From assembly GCA_024195585.1 (NCBI GenBank), contig SWBL01000187.1, forward strand, positions 32,263 to 96,262: a stretch of DNA of 64,000 nucleotides. Direction: 5' to 3'. The notes beneath the pieces were generated by a model. It did no database searches, was not told the DNA's origin, and saw nothing but the letters and a program-made list of their open reading frames with translations. Positions 41,495 through 54,143 of the stretch are shown one piece after another; position 1 is the stretch's first letter; each line of letters opens with the position of its first letter. Both the position numbers and the translations under genes were made by a program. Source of the stretch: Aureobasidium sp. EXF-3400 (Eukaryota > Ascomycota > Dothideomycetes > Dothideales > Saccotheciaceae).

Positions 41495-44400
41495 GATATC
41501 TCATGATTCTAGTAGTGACGGTAACTGGCCGGAAGATGATAGATAAGATGAGATGCCGTCCTCCCGGTCTTGTTGGGTGTCGTTCACGTCGGCATTCCCT
41601 AAGTGTTTGGCAAGGATGGTCGTTCGCTTTGTCGTTACACGTTGACTGTCAAGGGTCACTCGCGGATACTCCGGACTCGGAAGCTCGGAAGTGGAAAGTG
41701 TTCCATTGAAATGCTGGTCTTGCCTGGCGAGATAGGAGACTGAGGTTACGACAGATCGACCAGAGTGCTTGGTGAGTGATTCGATGCTTTGTGCTGCGTC
41801 GATCAGAAGCCACAGCATCTCCCTACAAGTTTGAGAGTGCGACTTGATGCTCTTTGTCTCCTACCGTTGTTCCAGGATATCAGGATTGTGTGTCCTCGCA
41901 CTGCTCTGAAACAAGCCGGATGATCGAGGTATAGGCGAGTTGAGTAAGTCAGGGTGACCTGTCAGGTACGACTCAGTAGTCAGGCTATCAAAAAGTTGAG
42001 ACAGAAGAGTGACATACCCAGACCGCGGTCTACGCAAAGACCCCATAGCAAACCACGCCCATCAAGGTCCTTTGGCGCCATGCATGTGATAGTTCAAGAG
42101 CTGTGACTGCCGAAGTCGTGCTTGCCGTCTGAAACATCATTGGATCTTCCTCCAGATTTGCTCTCTTTCGATGATGGCGAAATTGGCAATCTCCATATTC
42201 AATAGCCTTCTCCACACGATTCGTGCTTCGTAAAAGGTGGACCGTCTCTTTCGAGGAACATACCAATAGCCTATAGGCACGATGTCGGAGCAAGGCAGAC
42301 GGCAAGACATCGAACTTCTGACTCGACTCGAACGTATCGAGAGGTCGAACCAAGGCACGACTCATGTCCTCCTTCGCTGTTTCCATTGCACGTATCGACT
42401 TACCTATCTGGATGGTTGTTGCATATCTCGAAACATTGGGTGCTCGTGGGAGCCACCACTGAGCCAGAACGTATCGCAAACCTTCCAGACTCTGCCAACT
42501 CTATCCGCGGATAAAAGGATAGGCCGCGAAAAGACCGTTCCCTTGCTTCTGATTGGCAAAAGCATTCGTACAAGTAGGTTTGCAAGGTGAAAAGAGTTGG
42601 ATGGTTTGCGCCAGGCGCGGGTTGATCAGTATGATATTTTAGGGTTTTCGAGTCAGGACGCTTATACAGTGATGTACAAGCCTGACATCGAAAATTCGAT
42701 GTCAGTCCCTTGTCCCGTTCCTTTCAGCCAAACCCATGATACTTTTATCCACTGTCAAACGTTAGTTTGGTACCCTCTAAATGCCCGCGGCGAACATGCT
42801 TCTCTTCGTCCACAAGTGAACCTTTGGAGGCTTGCTCTCCCGCTACTTACCGCGGCCGGGTAATCTTAGACGACGACGACCAGCATCATAGAAAATGAGC
42901 AAAAGCCAATCTCTTCGACTTGCCCATAACAAGCAAGAAAGTGGACAAGGTGGGAACGTTCTCAACTCTCTCATCGTCGTTCTCGCGAAATACACTTTGC
43001 GCATGACCTGTGAAACGCAAGCGACTCGAACAAGAAAGCAGCAGAAGCTTGACGAGTCAAGGCCGTCAGACTCAAAATCTAGAGCTGGGCTGGGGCTATA
43101 CGCGGATGCGAATGCAGATCGACGGTCTCTCTCCGGAGCATGATCACCGGACCAGAACTGTTCCGCAGATGAAAAGTGGGGGACGAGCGATCGTCGTTCC
43201 GTCTCCGCATGATGAGGCTCAGCTCTGACGATGGTTTCGCTTGTATGAGCGACGAAGCACTGGCTCTGATTGGCTGCAGGACAGAGTTAGAAGCGGCGGG
43301 AACGAGCGGTTCGCGCGAGGCAAACCATCCTAGGGTACAAGACCGACCTTAAACCCAAACGCGACCACACATCCGTAATTGTTAACTTACATGCAGAGTA
43401 GTGTAGCCCTAACTGCAAGACAATATAGGATATGGATATGTATATGAGATAACGGCCGGAAAGTGACGGCGACGATGAGCCTTGAGGACAAAGTGTGTAG
43501 GTTAAACTTCTAACAAGCATCGCGATGAGGGTGAGGAAGGATCTCGAGGCTTTTGGAAGACAGGAACAACTTGACTTGGCGCCGAGACAAGGTTTTCGGT
43601 CTTAGTCCGCTCTGCCATGTAAGAGGAGGATATAGGTACCGCACGTCGTGTTGTGCGACGTGATAGATACGTAGGCATGCAGTGACAGTCGAACGTTTAA
43701 AACAGCTCATCGCGTGAACGATTAGTGAATCCCATCAATCGTGCTAGGGTCTCTGATCGTTCGCATGAATCGGGATGCGTGGGTGAACATAAGCGACGCG
43801 CCGACGGCGATGCCACCTCTTCGTGTAATCGATTCGTGAGTGCCACTCCTCCGAGTGAATCCATACATCCATCCTAAACCCCAGCCGTTCGTGATGTCTT
43901 CGGTCCAACACCAAGTTTCTGGAAGGAGGCGTATGTACGTACTGATGTATTTTCTCTCTGCTCAACGTAAATCAAATCTCACTCTACAAGAAAGGAATAT
44001 GGTACGATGCGGCCGAGCACTCAAAACTGCTTTTGTTAGTTCACAGTCAAAACAGATCTATACGGATACGTTTTTCGCCATGTTTGTCACTGCATCTGGA
44101 ATGATGAGAGTTTCCCTTTACAGCAGAAGCCATTCTGACCTGGTTATGTAGTGACAAAGCTCGCTGCGATGCTGATTCCCGAGACTTGTCCCTCGAAGAT
44201 AACATCTTGAATTCGTTTGATTCGAAACAACACTCCCTGGAAGTACGTCTGGCCATGTTCAGACTGTACGCAAGACATGGAGGATATCCACGAATAGAGA
44301 CATATGCCCTAGAAGTTTGCGGCTGACTGAGTATGGTTTCGGACAACTTCCAACTCGACCGAGGTCGACCGCTCCGAGCGCTAGTTACTGTTTTGGTCCG

Positions 44401-46554
44401 TGGCAAGAGTAGAATTTGTGTTAGTTAAATGGGGAGCCAGCTATGATCGTTGAAGTCACCACAATCGCACCGGTACTGTACAACACGTAATCGATTGTTC
44501 ACCGTGTTTATGCCTACAAGGCTTCTCTGTGGAAATAGGTGGCAGTTCGAAGGATTATATCGCCCAGTAGTTCGCAAAGCCACACCTGTAGATTTCGGAT
44601 ATACTTCCGAAGGGGATGCATTAAAAACTGGCCGTACGGTACGAAAGTCTGCGTGATAAACGATGCGGTCAAGCAGTTTATAGTGTTCGAGACGTCCAGT
44701 CGCGAACGCCGAACGTTAGACCAGGAGTCGACGCAGCCTGCAAGATTTTAATGAGAAGCTGTATTACGCAACATGGAAGCAATGTCGGCGGAGAACTCCC
44801 GATTCGTGCCTACAATACACGCCATATTGAGATTGAATTTCGAATATGAGCCCATTGTCGACGCACCATGACAACCAAAGTTCAGTTGAAAGCCCAAGAT
44901 GCATCAACCGAGTATCAGGGAGTACATCCGTTGCCTCTTCATGGCTGAGAGCGTTCCCAAGATCCTAAAGATACGCGGGGAGCCAACCCTGATGATCCTA
45001 CTCACGTATGCGACGGTCTCGAACATTGAACGGGTACCGACTTGGCGTTGTCGCAAGACCGAACTCACCCGCTTGGGTCAGACTCGATGCTGTCTGATAA
45101 CAAAACATTTTGATGGTAATGTGCTCGTATTTGCTCGGATGGCTTGAACTTGAAAAAATGTGACTGCAAGTCTGCGCCATCCATAGGTTTGCCTTTGCTC
45201 TTGTTTTAAGGTTGACTGAGTGTGGCTTCCACGAGGGATTGTAGGGCTACGCGCCTTGTGGGTTTCGCTACTGATAAAGCCGAAGATGACACGGATATTG
45301 TTGCAACAACCATTTGTAGAGTATTTGGGTTTCCCGCGGCCAAAGTCATCAGCGAACGTAATAGAATTCGCGGCAGATGAACAGAAGGCCTGTGTATTGA
45401 GGGCAAGTAGGGCAACATAAAAGCTTGAGGGCGACTCCAAGAGATTCCAAGAAATTCCAAGAAACCTAGATATCTGATTTCAAAGAGTCGTGTCAGAAAC
45501 AACATGGTAAAGTTTGACTCGCAAAGTCTGATGGCGACATCCATTAAGATGAGAACTGCACATCAACCAAAAGCCGTGAGCCTTGGCAGAGAGCTACACC
45601 GGGACATGTTGCGAGTCAACGCTGTGGAATTGGAAAGACGAGTTTGGCGAACTTGGCCCCTTTGAGCCGGCAGTGGGACGTTGAGCGGCTGCAGACGGGT
45701 AGGGCTTTTGCACCTGGAGCTTCGCTTTCGTGAATGTGCCTTCGCTTGCATGATTTGCACACTCCAAAACCAGAAGCAGAACCCACTAAATTGTCTGGTG
45801 ACTAGGATCTGAGCGTTGCTTGGAGGTTGTGTACATCACGAAAGGTCAACAGTAAGTTCGAAGACGGAACATGAGTCGTGAAATGCAGCTCAAGTTCCTT
45901 TCGCCCAAGGGGAGCGTCGATCCACGGCATTTGAGGTTCAGGACAAAACAAGAGTTGTTGAGAACAAAGAATCCTTCGACATCCACGTGTTGGTTGACAT
46001 GAGGCGCAAACCTACCTTAGCCACGTCCAGCTCATGCCGTGACTCGCAACACAAAAGACAGGAATTTCGTGTACGAAAGCGTCCAACGTTGACATAATGA
46101 CAGCGGCATGGCGGTGTCCCTCCGAGGACCTTCCTCTTTGATTTCGTACTAACAGCGCCATCGCACTTGCGTTTCAGCCCATTGCCAATGTTCAGGTCTC
46201 CCACGCCAATTGTCCACGTGTGACTGCGGGCGAGTCTGTACTGAATTTGGAACCAAACTCTATCACTGAGAGACACAACTCGGGTATATATCTCGTGGAA
46301 CTTGATCAATGACTATGAGGTCGAAACACTGGCGTCATAGAAAGTCCAAACCCTCGTCTGTACTTGCATGATCAGACCTTGGCTCGTATCTCGTCCCGAG
46401 ATCTGCTGAAACGTTGCTCTCTACTAGACTTCCAGATGTAGCTCAACATTGATCTAATGCTCTGTGTAGACTGTCTGCTGATTGGAGCTGAGCGAGGTTC
46501 ACAGTCTGTGACTTGTACATAACCTCCACCTTTGATCTTTGACCTGCGAGGGAC
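41495..46554. other. Gene desert of about 5 kb
   Basis: No ORF longer than 150 codons and none with a good ATG start or recognised family. Dinucleotide use looks ordinary, unlike the RIP block at the right end. A minus-strand frame (45938-46309) encodes a Cys-rich stretch (PCRCHYVN...SCLLCCESRH) but has no start codon. Near 45437-45465, TTCCAAGAA-type 11-nt units repeat. The stretch may hold decayed genes or long non-coding transcripts. Confidence 0.4.
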
Positions 46555-47698
46555 TTAGAACTCTTCGTCGCTGCCAAACTCATCAATGACATCGAAGTCG
46601 CCAACCTCGACTCTCTCGGGTCGTACTATGACACCGCAGTTGGCTCCACATTGAAAATAGCGAGTGCCCTTGACCGTACCATCATTCTTTCCAGTAGGTT
46701 CATCTAGTGCAATGCCGACCCAAGCACCAATACCAGGAATTTCAGGGACGGGGCCAATGTACTTGACAGTACCACGACGCTCGAGTGAGCTCTCGTTTTG
46801 ATTTGCAGCCAGTAGACGACAGCGGGCGTCCAATTTGATTCCTGTGATGACCGTTAGTAGGCTCTCGTGGAAGTACAAGGGCTGGTAGAAGTACCTCTCT
46901 CTTCAATCTCCCTCTCAATACTGGCAATCTTCTGCTGCTCTATGCTTGGAGCATCGGGATCAAATCGACCTAACTGATGCGTCTTCTTCCAGTGCAGTAC
47001 ACTGTCAGTCCGACTCTCGTATTCGTCCGGTGGCATCTCGTATTTCTCAACTGCCGAGACATCTGTGTAGTTGGCACGTAGTCCTGCTGGGCGAGTGTCT
47101 GCTACCTTGACAAATCGTCAGTAAGGATCGACGTTATTGTTATCGTTAATGGCCGGTGTTGGTGCATTTATAACCGTACGGACCCTACTCGGCCTCGTCC
47201 GTCGTAGCAACAGTCAAGACCATGTTGATGCAAGTGCCGGCAGTGGTGGTGGTGGACAGATTTCATCGAACCAGTTCAGTGTCGTGCGAGGACGGACGAG
47301 TTCTTGAGGGTTTAAGGGATGCTGAATAGGCGGTCCGAGACTGAGAGCGATGGAGGCCCACCGGACCATACACAGAGGATGCCACATCATGTACCTGCTC
47401 CGGCAATGCTTACTCGGCGGATGTGGTGAAACATAGAGAAATCATCACTTACATGGAGTTCTGCGTAGCTTTGCAGAGTGAATGCACCAAGTTGTGTGTT
47501 GTCTTCATTGACTGTCTGCAGGTTCTGATCAGGCCAGGATGCGACCTTCAAGGTCAATCTCTGTGAGGAAGCCGGAATGCCTGTGATGGGTTCCAAACGT
47601 GATTTCAATTGAGCTATCGTCCAAGCAGGTGAGATGCGTCGTTCGGATCGGGCGTTATCCGAAGTGATCAGGAGAGGCACATCCGCCGTTGATGCCAT
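46555..47698 (-). CDS. ALF1: Tubulin-folding cofactor B (CAP-Gly protein, Alf1/TBCB), three exons
   Basis: Exons 47453-47698, 46895-47105 and 46555-46841 encode 247 residues; introns are 347 and 53 nt. TBCB binds alpha-tubulin during heterodimer assembly in the cytosol. An N-terminal ubiquitin-like domain (WTIAQLKSRLEPITGIPASSQRL) is followed by the linker VADTRPAGLRANYTDVSAVEKYEMP and LGRFDPDAP. The C-terminal CAP-Gly domain reads GTVKYIGPVPEIPGIGAWVG, with the GKNDG box. The protein ends in the acidic DEFGSDEEF, resembling the EEY/F tail of alpha-tubulin partners. The long first intron is supported by the TTACTGAC branch site and the exact family join LHVADTRP. Confidence 0.95.
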
Positions 47699-50119
47699 TT
47701 TCTCGGGCTGGATTGGTGTGTTGAGTTTGATTTAACGTGAGCAAGCCCCAGATGCAGTGCTGACGACGAACACTTGGAGCAGAGTTCGATGGCGGTCCTG
47801 CTGCGGAAGAGTGTGCCGGTAAGCGAGAGCAAAAGTCAAGTGGTGGGGAAACGGATGCGCACTATCTGATTGACGTTGGGAGAATCGAGTTGATTCCACT
47901 TCACGCAGAGAGTCTGGACTACTGACGCTGAATCGAACTGCGCAGCGCAACGCTTTGGAAGCAGCAACTTCTTTTCACAGACTCACAGCTTTGGCCGCGT
48001 TGGCGCAGTCCAGCCTTGGCAGCTTCGAGACAGCACTAAAATCTGTCACGTCCGTTCAAGCGGACCTCGTGGTAGAATCAGCGCGAGCAGGAAGCCAACA
48101 TGATCCATAATCGGAGTAACCCCTTGATTCTTTTGACGGCTCTTTTTCCTCAAAGAGGCCTAGTCGGAGCAGCTGAAGTACATGGGATACAACATGCTAT
48201 GGACAGTTCACCAAGACAAGGACGCGTCCTAATCAGCCGCGGCGCCGCCGTCCTATCTAGTGGTCCTGCTTGTTCACTCACAACATGAGCATCAGCATTT
48301 GATGACTTTGGTCTGGCTGTGTTTGGTCATATTGATGCTTGACCACGAACCGAAACATTTCGGAAGTCTGTGCCAAGGCTTGTGCGCTGAACAGCGGCTC
48401 CGTGCTTTCAATCCGTTCAGAGATGCCAGTCATGACTTGCATCGAACACATGCAGTTCTATATTAAACGGGGGTCTACAAGGCTGCAAGCGCTTCACACC
48501 GCTACAAAGCTTGCATGTACACACAGCTCTATTCAACACGCTCGTCTGCCACAGGAACGCATCTTGCATCTTTCCCTTGCTCGCGGCCTCGCGCCCGGAG
48601 TGCCTGTCTTTTACGGCCCTGCTACCCCTTCGAATTGTGCGATAGTTGTTGCGTCAGGAAGCGTAAGTATTGAATGGTGGAAATTCCAGTTTCTGTTTCT
48701 TTTTCAAACTCGTCTCCTACAGCTGCCATCGGCCGATACAAACGATTACAAAAGTCTCCCAATACAAGCTCTTATGTCCGCGGACCGGGTGAGACCGCAA
48801 TGGGACATGGCTCGGCTACAATTGTCGCTGCTATGACACGCAAAATGACAAACCTCTGCAGATCATGGTTCGTCTCGGACCTCGACCCCTGTCTTTGCTG
48901 TGGCTCCATGCGGCTCTCATCGCACTGCGCTCACCGCTCATGGGCAACTGCATGATTCGACAAAGGGTGGACAAGACAGCACTTGGAAACATACTGATAT
49001 TTCTGCGACCTCGAATTTTCCGACTGCTGGTGAGATAGAGCGGTCATCGACGAGACGTTGAGACAGCTGTGCAGGATATCCACTGTAGAAACGTTTCGTC
49101 GCATCGCATGCACGATTCAGAAGAGCCTCAAGGGCCGCAGGTAGGGAAAAGCAAATCATCACTCTCCTCGGCGCATGAGCTAGAATGTATCCTTGGCCAG
49201 CCGTCCACCAGTGGCTGCAGCGCTAAGCCCTGGATCCCAATCTTACACTCGAGTGCATGCTGTGGCGCAACTGTCCAGTCACGACTCGCGCGCTCAATTG
49301 TTGCCAAGGTAGGTAGCGCCAGTCCGTACTCTCATAGCCAGAGGGATCCGCATGTTCGCAACAAACACTCCCGTTGATGTTCTTTCCTTGCCTTAGTGCA
49401 CCGGTTCCCACCAGTGGTTGACAGTTGTTTCATCCCTTGCTCTGGAAGTCTGATGGTCCTCGACTCGCATGTACATCTTACAGCCGGGCTATTGATCACA
49501 TCGTCATATAAACTTGTCATGCTGCGCATCCGTCGGGGTACCTCCATGTCTGGCGTCGAATTCTGCGCACGAAGCAAAACTTTATCCTCGTCTGTCCTTT
49601 TCTAATCACACTAAAAAATTCCTACTCGAAACTTCCCCACTCAAGGCGATGGACGGCTTCTGATGTCAGCCGAGTCACGGCCATAACTCTATCAAAGCCC
49701 TTCAGACGATCTCGTGGAGTCATTTCCAGACCCTCCCGTCTCTCGCTCCTGATAAACTCCTCCGTGCCCCGACCTCTTGTTGTCTCGCACCACAAACGCT
49801 CCTGCCTGCCGATCAAAACCGAGCTCAGGACCGATCTGCCGGACACGCGACTCGCAAGATTTGGTAGCACTGAACTCGTTTCTCGGAACCGTTCCTTAGT
49901 ACCACCTCTAGCTACCTAGATTATTTAACAGGGTCGCACAACTCACCGCAAGCATTCACTCCGGTTCACTTTCATATAAACATCACATCCTCCCTCGCAC
50001 AAGATCACACCTCAACCTCCCCACTTCCACCCACCACCCGCCACCCACCATCCTTATATCACTGCATCATCATAACAAAACAACACCCTTCCGGATATCC
50101 TCGCCTCACTCCATCCTCT
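47699..50119. other. Intergenic, no gene supported
   Basis: About 2.4 kb between the divergent TBCB (-) and Myb (+) genes. Several frames (for example 48339-48836 on +) start only at near-cognate codons and show no domain. The last 150 nt are rich in C, A and T, as in a long leader. Confidence 0.4.
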
Positions 50120-51354
50120 ATGCTGGCCCTGAAGCCTTCAAGTGCTTTCAAGATGGACATCTCTTCCCTGCTAGAGGGTTCTAGAGACCCTCCTGCACCT
50201 TCTCCAGGCTCTGTCTCAAATTACCCTGCCAACAACTCTCTGCCCAGAATTGACATGGACTCGGGCTACACTCGTAACACACAACAACCTAGCCTGATGC
50301 CCCTCCAACCAAGCATCCAACAATCATTGCCTACTCGCTTCCAACCGCCTACCTTCTCATCACAAAGCTTCAACCCTCAATTGCCGCCTTTCCACCAACA
50401 ACAGACCTTTGGCCAACTACCTCCCATCACAAGTCAGGACCAAAGACTACCTCCTCCGCCTGTCAATGGCTACACAGCTAACGGTCCTGTCAACAAGCGA
50501 TTGGCTCCTTCTGGCCCTCACCCGTCCGAGTCACCAGCCAAGAAGAAGCAATCCAAATGGAGTCCCGAAGAGGATGCCGCCATTATTGAGCTTCGTGGCA
50601 ACGGCATGAAGTGGGAAGATATTTCCAAGCACTTGCCCGGACGTAGTGCTATCAGCTGCAGACTCCGCTTCCAGAACTACCTTGAGCGTCGCTCAGAGTG
50701 GGATGATGAGAAGAAGAACAAGCTTGCTCGTCTCTACGAAAGGTGTGTGACCAATGCTGATATATTCCCACGTAACATGATTTACTAACAGATGATTGCA
50801 GGTTCAAGAAGGATATGTGGGAGAAGATCGCCAAAGAGATGGCGCTGCCATGGCGAGCTGCCGAGGCAATGCACTGGCAGATTGGTGAGGTCGAGATGGC
50901 CAGCCGTGCCAACGTTCCCGTCTTCCATCTTGCTGGTTCTGCTTCGCAATCTCAGTCCCAATCGCAAACCAATGCATCCAGAGCCCAGCACTACTACTCA
51001 GCCTCGAGTTCGACTTCGGCTTCAGCTGGTCCTGGCGAACCTCGTAGCAATAGCACTTCGCCTACGACATCGACCCATGGCCACTACCCCCCACCTTACA
51101 CCTTCGCTCAGCAAACTCACAACCACACTCTACCGCAGATGGTCCAACCCCAACCTCTCTCACCCGGAAGTTCGAGATCACGCAGGAACAGTGCAACCTC
51201 ACTCCACGGGGCAGACATCAGGACCCGTGCAGACAGTGCACGCGACTCTGTTATTCCTCAACCACGAACAACACTTGAACCACACCGACAGCACATTCAC
51301 AAGCGCTACGTTAGTCCCTTTGCCGACAAAGTCTCAGACAGCGAGACCATTTGA
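50120..51354 (+). CDS. Myb/SANT DNA-binding protein, two exons
   Basis: Exons 50120-50742 and 50802-51354, with a 59-nt intron (TTTACTAAC branch), encode 391 residues. Pro/Gln-rich N-terminal and Ser-rich C-terminal regions flank one Myb-like domain at about residues 145-190 (SKWSPEEDAAIIELRGNGMKWEDISKHLPGRSAISCRLRFQNYLERR). A second, degenerate SANT-like helix set follows (NKLARLYERFKKDMWEKIAKEMALPWRAAEAMHWQIGE), with the splice join inside it. It is probably a nuclear transcription regulator; the target genes are unknown. An alternative start is the ATG at 50153 (MDISSLLEG). It is not FlbD, whose Myb repeats lie at the N-terminus. Confidence 0.85.
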
Positions 51355-52062
51355 GAGACCAGCCGATAGCTCTCCAACTGCTTTACTGGAGAAAACAGTA
51401 TCCTGTATATCCTTGCATCTTTTTTTAATAGCACAGATGGGCATAGAAACATTGCTCAATACACACGACAGGCGCTTTTGTTTTTGTTTATTATCTACAT
51501 TGTTAAAGCATCAAGGTTTTAGGCATGGTATTTCGATGTGCATTGCATGGACCTTTATGGCTATTAGGGACGGGTCAGGAGTTGTCGAACAATTACCCAG
51601 AAACGAATTCACTCCATTTTCAAATGTCAATTATCACTGAACGAGACCTACATCGATTTTGCGTTTCACCCAGAGACTCTTGCATGATAGGCTGAGGTTG
51701 AGTAATCGTACAGAGACGCTACTGCATGAATGAGGACTGCCACCTCGACTATCTTATCCATTCGCCCCGCACTATCTGCAATGCTCATTGTACACACGTA
51801 CTAGACTAGCCAGATGCAGTGTGCATCCAACAAGATCACAATCTTCTCTCTCTAGCGATGGTCCACGATTTCTATGTCACCTTGCGCGACTGCCCTGCCG
51901 GTTGATCGATTCGTGCGCGTGATGGACGTGGCGGTCGACCCGTCTTGGCGTCATGACGAGGCTCCAACCTTCCTCGTCTTTCCCGACTGACGACACGAAC
52001 ACTTCGAGCTGCTCTCATCCCACGTCTGATATTGCCCAGTCGCATATCGGATCCTGCGAAGC
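51355..52062. other. Intergenic, UTRs only
   Basis: This is 708 nt between co-oriented genes: the 3' flank of the Myb gene (with a T-run near 51421) and the promoter and leader of the antiporter. No gene is seen. Confidence 0.45.
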
Positions 52063-54143
52063 ATGCCTACGCTCTCTGTTGTCAATTTCAACATTGTTTG
52101 CGCCACACTCGGAGGCTTCATTACGCTCTTTGGCCTTGTGTCGTACCTTCTCAAAGAGAAATACTATCTGTCAGAGGCTCGTAAGTCTTTCGTACACTAA
52201 TGCTGTTGGCGACACAAATATTGAGTATTTTGCAGTTATTTCCTTGATCGGAGGTCTTATTTTCTCGCCTCACGCGGCTAATTTGATACGCCCACTTGAT
52301 TATGCTCAAGGAAATGCCGAAGACCTCGAGACGATAACCCTCTACTTCACTAGACTCGTGTTGGGTGTTCAGTTGGTTCTGGCCGGCGTTCAGCTACCTA
52401 GCAAATACCTCAAGCAAGAATGGAGACCGTTGTCGTTGCTTTTAGTATGTTGTTTGCAATTTCTAACCAGGTGACAGACTGTGCGCTAAGTAAACAATAG
52501 GGCCCAGGCATGTGTGTCATGTGGCTAGTGACCAGCCTGCTTGTTTGGGCCTTGGTACCTAATATCGACTTTTTGTTCGCTCTTGCCATCGGAGCTTGCG
52601 TTACTCCTACCGATCCGGTGCTGAGTAACAGCATTGTCAAAGGCAAGTTTGCTGACCAAAACATCCCCAGAGAACTCCAGAGAATCATCATCGCTGAGTC
52701 TGGGGCCAATGATGGTCTTGGCTATCCTTTCTTGTTTCTACCATTGTATCTGATCAAATATCTTGACCATCCTGAGCTTACGCACAACGGTGCTCGCAAA
52801 GCAATCGGCCTGTGGTTCGGTGAGACTTGGGGCTACACAATTATTCTCAGTGTCGTCTATGGAGCTGTTGTCGGCTACCTTGCAAAAGAACTGCTCCACT
52901 GGGCAGAAGAGAGGAAGTATGTGGATAGAGAGAGCTTCTTGGTTTTTGCCATCACACTTGCTGTAAGTACATACCACTATACCTTCTTGCTCACTACTGA
53001 CTTCGACAGCTCTTCATCGTTGGAACCGTCGGTATGATCGGGTCCGATGACGTTCTCGCTTGCTTCATCGCCGGGAACGTCTTCACCTGGGAGTAAGTAT
53101 TTACACGAAGTGAAATTGCGCCTAAAGACTTACATATCACAGCGATTGGTTCCGCCTAGAAACGCTTGATGACTCCCTGCAGCCGACCATTGATATGCTG
53201 CTCAATGTTTCCATCTTCATATGGTTTGGTGCAATCACACCTTGGTACAAGTTCGCACACAACGACGTTATCCCCATCTATCGCCTCATACCATTGGGTA
53301 TATTGGTTTTGCTTCTTCGTCGACTCCCAATCGTCTTTGCTATGCACAAGAAGATTCACCAAATTGAAGAACCGCGCCAGGCTCTCGTTGTCGGCTTTTT
53401 TGGCCCTATTGGCGTTAGTGCAGTGTTCTACTTGTACATCAGCCGCGAGTTCCTCCGTGGCGTCCAGCAGAACGGTGTGATCAGAGATGACGCAGAAAGA
53501 TTGTCCGATATCATGCTAGTTGTCATATGGTTTCTGGCAATTTGCAGCATTGTAAGTGACAAAAAAGTTCTTTGTTGTTTGAGTTTCGTGGAACTGACAT
53601 TATTGCTAGGTCGTTCACGGCATCAGTATCCCTCTGGGTAAATTTGGGTTCTACCTCCCAAGAACCATATCGGCTGCGGTCTCGACAGAACGTCTCCCGC
53701 GTAGATCTTCCGAGGAACCCACGCCTATTGGTGAAGAAGCCTTGTCTGATTCAACTCTGGCTAGTCGCTTCCGCCGCTATAGAGCGGAAACTTCGGGTAG
53801 CAGTTCGTCTCTGCCCCGTTCGTTCTATCGTGTAGGCAGAAGCATAGTATCGGACTTGCACAGAGGCCACCAAGAAACCACTGGACCAAAGAACGCCTCG
53901 GCACCCACAGGCGACCTTGCCAACTGGAACATCTCCGAGCCCTCCAATCCTCGCCCACTTGGTAGGAATCTCATCAAAGACACGAACCGCAATTCTCCAC
54001 TTGGCTCCACCCCTACAGCAGGCCGCTCTGGCGCCGTCACTCCCGCCGGATCACCTCCACCTCTGAATAGAACCATCCGATTTCCGGATGAGAACCCCAG
54101 TGTTGCCAACTCGTCGAGAGCTGAACTGGACAAGACGATCTAG
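52063..54143 (+). CDS. NHA1: Plasma-membrane Na+/H+ antiporter (Nha1/Sod2, CPA1 family), six exons
   Basis: Exons 52063-52180, 52236-52444, 52501-52962, 53010-53092, 53143-53551 and 53610-54143 encode 604 residues; introns are 47-58 nt. It should export Na+ (and Li+/K+) in exchange for H+. The start MPTLSVVNFNIVCATLGGFITLFGLVSYLL begins TM1. The transport core shows CVTPTDPVLS (near 145) and AESGANDGLGYPFLFLPLYLI (near 172, ion-binding Asp). Then GSDDVLACFIAGNVFTWDDWF and IWFGAITPW are joined correctly by splicing. A Ser/Pro-rich cytosolic tail of about 190 residues is shorter than the long tails of yeast Nha1 proteins. The start codon is the first ATG that gives the conserved N-terminus. Confidence 0.93.

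Noticed and set aside
42030..42479. 149-codon minus-strand frame
   Set aside because: No ATG start, no recognised family, and another phase is open over much of it.
45437..45465. Heat-shock-element-like TTCCAAGAA array
   Set aside because: Spacing between TTC and GAA is three nt instead of two, so it does not fit the HSE pattern; it is a short tandem repeat.
48339..48836. 165-codon plus-strand frame
   Set aside because: Starts only at TTG; composition and overlap with other frames suggest chance.
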